NCBI GenBank assembly: GCA_949130495.1 | Contig: OX422218.1 | Location: 41,610,651-41,674,650 of the forward strand | From: Sambucus nigra | Lineage: Eukaryota > Streptophyta > Magnoliopsida > Dipsacales > Adoxaceae | Direction of reading: 5' to 3' | Length of the DNA: 64,000 nucleotides | In this document: positions 59,580 through 64,000 of the stretch, in pieces | Position numbering within the stretch: position 1 is the stretch's first letter | Layout: each line of letters starts with the position of its first letter | Made by a program: the position numbers and the translations under genes | The notes under the pieces: generated by a model | Seen by the model: the letters and a program-made list of their open reading frames with translations, nothing else | The model's database searches: none | Told to the model about the DNA's origin: nothing

Positions 59580-60545
59580 AGGTGGGGAAGCTGCATTTAA
59601 TATCGCAACTTTCACGAGCATCTCACGTGATCGAAGCAACTCGTAGCAGCCGACCACATAGTCGCGGGACTTCCGATTTGAGAATAGGACCCGAATTTTA
59701 AAATAGGCACATTTAAACTTGAAAATGTTCCATGGGTACGCCGAAACCCCGAACAACCCCAAAACGACCCCATTAGTTGTACGAACATCCCGCACCTAAC
59801 TATCGTATCTCGTAGCAAGTGATAGCATAGTCACAAGATTCCCGATTTGAGAATAGGACATGGATTGGAAAATAGGTAAACATAGGCCTGAAAATATGTC
59901 GCAAGTTGGTCGAAACATCAGGAAGCACCTAAAAGGCCACACAAGTGTCACAAATACCTCGCACAATATCAACGTAACTCGTGGCAACCGACCGTGTAGA
60001 CGCCGGACTCCCGATTTGAGAATAGGACTCGAATTTGAAAATATGTGCAGCTAGGCTTGAAAATGTTCCGCGAGTGCGCCGAAATCTAGATCAGCTGCCA
60101 AACGGCCCCACAAGTGGCATGAGAACCTTTCACGTGACCAATGTAACTCGTAACAACTGATCGCGTAGTTGCAAGACTCCCGATTTGAAAATAGGACGCA
60201 AATTTGAAAATAGTCAACTTAGGCTTGAAAACGTGTCGCGAGTGGCTCGAAACCCCGAGCAGCCCCCAAAGGGCTCCCCCAGTGGCACGAGCACCTTGCA
60301 CGTGACAAAGTAACTCGTGGAAACTGACTGTATAGTCGTGGGACTCCTGGTTTGATAATAGGACCCATATGTGAAAATTGGCACAATTAGCCTTGAAAAC
60401 GTGCCGCGGGTGCGTCAAAACCCCGAATAGCCCGCCAAACGTCTGAGCAAGAGGCAGGAACACCTCACACATGACCAACGTAACTTGTAGAAACTGACCG
60501 CGTAGTCGCATGACTCCCGATTTGAAAATAGGACCCGAAGTTTAA
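59580..60545. repeat. 169-bp tandem repeat, copy-2 array (about 5.7 units)
   Basis: Anchor GATTTGAGAATAGG or variants at 59675, 59844, 60013, 60182, 60349 and 60519: spacings 169, 169, 169, 167, 170. Units are clearly diverged from each other. Units 2-3 match 1-378 and later units match 10554-10955 better than they match neighbours. Confidence 0.95.
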
Positions 60546-61676
60546 AAAAAATGAATGATTCCCTACCACTTAAAAAAAGAATTTACAGCAAAAAACAATC
60601 ATTAGAAAAAATAATAACTAGACAAAATTGGTTTTCTAAAAAATAAAATGATTTAAAAAAAATTCCACCCATAAAAAATTAGGGTGGAAAATAAATTCTT
60701 TCTAAAAAATCATTAATTTTGTAGAAAGAAGTTTTTCTCTAAAACAAATTTTTTTAATGACTTAATAGAATGAGTTTTTATTTTTCTCACTCGAAATTAA
60801 TATTTCTTTTGTTCAAAATAACCTTTTTTGGTGGAAAATAAAAGAAGCTATATATTGTATCATAAGCCAACCTGGATAAACATCATCACTGCAAGACAAC
60901 AGGAGAATCTCTAAATTTTTGAGTATCTGGCATGAAGTGCACACCGTACTAATCAAAGCATATAAATAATCTCTAAATTTATGACGAATTTTTTGAATAC
61001 CCTTCTCAATTGCAGATTTTGCATCAGTCATGATTTAGAAAATCTCAATATCCACCAATTTTTTTGTTCATTTCATATTTCTCAAGTTGTGATGGTCCTC
61101 TTTTTTTATAAGCTCTAGAATGAGAAGGGCTAGAGTGAAATTGTCAACAAAATTATCCATTTCATTCTCGACAATGAATGAATCAGTTTAGTTAATGTCA
61201 GTAAGTATTTGGGGTTTTCAGATTTTGGAGATAACTCACTAAGATATTCTTCTCAATTATTCGGGGTTAAAAAAAATTTATAATGTAAAAAATAGTTTAT
61301 AGTTTTTCACAACTATAAAAATTGTTTTTGAAAAAAGGTTATAAAGTTTTTGAAAACTATAAAAACGGCTTATAAAAAAAGCTATAAAGTTTTTGAAAAC
61401 AGCTTATAATGTTTCTGAAAACAAAAAAGTTTTTAACAAAATAAAAATAGTTTTAGTGAAAAAAATCTTTTTAACAAAATAAAAACTGTTTATAACAAAA
61501 CAGTAGTGGAAAAAACATTTGTTGATTTCATCTTGGTCAGGTTGTGTCGGTCGTTTTTTTAAGCTTTATATGGGTTTGAAGCTCCAGAACGAGAAGAGAT
61601 AGATTGAAACTGTCAACAAAATTATCCAAATATTTTCGACAATGAATGAATCAGTTTAGTTAATAACCGTATGTAT
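60546..61676. other. AT-rich spacer, copy 2
   Basis: Counterpart of 10956-13000 without solo LTR E (empty site near 61001). Holds the AACAAAATAAAAA minisatellite at 61265-61505. No gene. Confidence 0.7.
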
Positions 61677-63500
61677 TGTGGAATTTATAAAAACAAATGA
61701 AGAGAATACTCAGGTATTTTATTATTCAACTTAGTTAAACAATCGTACATGCATAGATATAAATAGCATTTGGAATGCTCAGCTACTACCTATGACATCG
61801 GATATAACCAAAACTAACTACATCCACTTCCTTGATATATGGATAGAACTTAGACTGCAAAAGATATCCGTTGTAACTGTGTGCTGAGAATGATGTGGAC
61901 TGACTTGGTCTTTCTTGACTGAGTAGGGGCTGTTCAATTTCCTCTATACTCCCCCTCAAGTGAATGTGGGATGCATGGCATACACTGAGCTTGAACCGTT
62001 GATTTTGAAATTGCCGAGTTAAAAGAGATTAGGTTATGAGTGCGATCGAATTGGGCGAGAAGATCTCCACTCGTACCAAAAATCTTGAGAATAAAACCCA
62101 TTGATTTCCGCCACGGTAGACGTAAGGAAACGATACTCAGCTTGATAAAAAAAATATTTAAGGTCTCTTAGACTATATTGAGCTTAATCAAAAATTGATT
62201 CAGAGGCTTAATTTTTGGTTTCGGCTAGACCGTCACCTGTAATGGGCCTCTTGGGCCAAAATGAGCTTGATCACAACGGATTCAGGGGCTCTTCTCTTCT
62301 TGAGCTTGATCTCAATGGATTCAGAGGCTATTTGTTTTTCAATTTTTTTTTTTACTTAAAGATGATTGATTCAGGTCGATTGAGTTGTTAAAAAAAACAT
62401 GCTTGCAAAGTTACTCCAACTTGCATTTTTTCTTTTACTCGATCTTTCTTCATGAGAGTTTAAAGAAACTGTTTAAAACTTCTTTTTTTTTTTTGATAAA
62501 TAAATTTTACTTCTACTACATTAAAGACCTTCAGGTAAAGTTGTCACCAAAATATCGCTCGACTTTTGTAAGAACAATTGACTCCCCCAAAAAATAAGCA
62601 ATGCACCGTGGTTATTAGAGAAAAACATCAGTTTTAACTCAGAAACCCATGTTGACAAACAAAGTATCCTTCGCAACATTCACAGGCAACAGAAGGGACA
62701 AAAACGAAGCCATTTCAGGAGTGTGTATTTACCCAACAGTCGGAGTCCTTCATGTTTTGGTCACACAAAGCTTCCAAATTGCTCAAAACACGGGCAGAAA
62801 ATTATGTCATTCAACCAAATGAGTTTGTTCAATACTACTGTTGAAGTTTTATAAGATTATCGTACGATCAACACATCAGGGCATGGAACAAGTGTATAAA
62901 GAGACATCCATATTGTGTGACACCCTGAACAAAGAAATCTTCACGCAAACTCAATTTGACCAGTTGTCTAGGACCTTGGAAATATTAATAGCTTCCTGAA
63001 AACTTCAGTGCTTTCCTTCAAATGAGAATGTCGTTCAATTCAAATGCACTCTCGTTCCTTTTTCTAGTGCAGTGGACTGGTTAGGAGAACAAGATGCAAA
63101 ATACAAAGCAATCTATTTCTTTAATTTTGTACCCAGCGGACGGTAACAATGAAAGGGCGCTACCGCCGCCGAAAAAATGAAATACCAGGATCTGGGTTAC
63201 TTGCCAGAGTTTAATCGCTCTGATACCATGTGGAATTTATAAAAATAAATGAAGAGAATGCTCGGGTATTTTATTATTCAACTTAGTTAAACAATCGTAC
63301 ATGCATAGATATATATAGAATTTGGAATGCTCAGCTACTGCCTATGAAATCTGATATAACCAAAACTAACTGCAACCACTTCCTTGATATATGGATAGAA
63401 CTTAGACTGCAAAAGATATCCATTGTAACTGTGTGCTGAGAATGATGTGGACTGACTTGGTCATTGTTCACTGAGTAGGGGCTGTTCTATTTCCTCAATA
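61677..63500 (-). mobile_element. Compact non-autonomous copia-type LTR retrotransposon
   Basis: 272-bp LTRs at 61677-61948 and 63229-63500. On the minus strand the primer site TGGTATCAGAGCG (63228-63216) directly follows the right LTR, and a CTTGAGGGGGAG purine tract (61960-61949) precedes the left one. Target duplication TGTAT/AGTAT (61672-61676, 63501-63505), one mismatch. The copy-1 unit has the empty site CCGTAAGTATGTGG near 12870. The 1280-bp interior has no gag or pol. Assignment to copia rests on the short LTRs and the PBS/PPT form. Confidence 0.85.
62170..62330. repeat. Three short direct repeats in the copia interior
   Basis: GAGCTTAATCA...GATTCAGAGGCT, GAGCTTGATCA...GATTCAGGGGCT and GAGCTTGATCT...GATTCAGAGGCT, each about 28 bp, at uneven spacing. 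Confidence 0.7.
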
Positions 63501-64000
63501 AGTATGTGGGGTTTTACGATTTGGGAGATTACTCACTAAGATATTCTTTTAAGTTATCTTGTTTCTAAAGAAAATCATTGAAATAATTGTGTTGTAAAAT
63601 TTGAGATGGAGCCAAAGAATGATATCAGTGGGTAGGGTCAAAATAAATACTTATTTACTATTTTAATAGGAGCCTTCCTAACATGAGTTTCCTAGCCCAA
63701 TTTTTATAAGATTCATAATAAATATTTCTTACTATTTTAATATTTTAACAAAATTAATCTCTGAGTGAGTAGGGTCAAAAGAATGATATTAATCCATGTT
63801 TCCTCTGTCTAGCCCCATGAGTAATAAATGATACCGGGATACATAAAAGAGATAACTGAATGCAGGGACATCCAAACCACATAAATTTTTGGGGGGATAT
63901 TATTTTTTATGTGGATATTTTTTGCGGGATATTATTTCTTGGGACATCCAAACCACATAAACATATGGGGGATATTTTATTTGTGGATCTGTCAATTTTT
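63501..64000. other. AT-rich spacer, copy 2, leading towards the next P450 unit
   Basis: Matches 12870-13000, 13650-13725 and 14600-14720 of copy 1 without the GGGTC insertion and the MITE. GGGGGATATTATTTTT repeats start near 63890. The window ends before a P450 start. Confidence 0.7.

Noticed and set aside
60086..60511. 141-codon minus-strand frame in the 169-bp repeat array, with similar shorter frames at 1-386 and 10497-10917
   Set aside because: It crosses several repeat units. The unit length is not a multiple of three, so successive units are read in different frames. No motif; explained by repeat composition.

Overview
The window reads as repeat-rich nuclear DNA of a seed plant, most likely a eudicot. 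It is AT-rich and full of nested LTR retrotransposons with initiator-tRNA-Met primer sites. It also holds a CACTA transposon, a plant RTE-type LINE, a Helitron, a MITE and degenerate CYP71-clade cytochrome P450 genes with the usual single intron. I find no intact host protein-coding gene, no rRNA or tRNA gene and no CRISPR array. Gene symbols are left blank because only pseudogenes and transposon genes are recognisable. All identities and homologies are by-eye comparisons inside the window.

Backbone: a P450-containing unit is present twice in direct orientation. Copy 1 is a 169-bp tandem repeat (1-378, 10554-10955), an AT-rich spacer (10956-15100), P450 exon 1 (15101-15708), P450 exon 2 (25380-26207) and a downstream spacer to about 27640. 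Copy 2 supplies a P450 3' part (55405-55848), the same downstream spacer (to about 57380), the 169-bp repeat (59580-60545) and the same upstream spacer to the window end, where the next P450 copy would be expected. Both P450 copies are dead.

Insertions, left to right: LTR element A (379-10548) in the 169-bp array. Solo LTR E (11422-12159). A GGGTC-rich insertion (13002-13656). A Tourist-like MITE (13734-14169). LTR element B (15916-25346), gag-only, in the P450 intron with a perfect CATAT duplication. A minus-strand Helitron (29952-32412). LTR element C (about 33873-44137) inside the LTR of a minus-strand chromovirus D (33054-about 33870 and 44138-46125) that keeps a chromodomain. An inverted minisatellite (46500-47530). 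A CACTA fragment (48078-51119), then an RTE LINE (51120-55400) split by solo LTR F (51551-54402). A compact copia element (61677-63500).

A, B, C, D and F appear to be one extended chromovirus-like LTR lineage. A and C carry no recognisable coding sequence, B has only gag, and D keeps the end of pol, so A-C would need proteins from a D-like partner. Their LTRs share a layout: a GCAAGT splice-donor-like motif in a small hairpin, an AG|GTG acceptor-like block about 0.5 kb before the LTR end, and, in A, B, C and F, a cluster of short palindromes between them whose sequence is specific to each family. A second shared element is a G-tract plus UUCG-type stem-loop module found nine times in A, B and C. 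These are the most unusual signals in the window.
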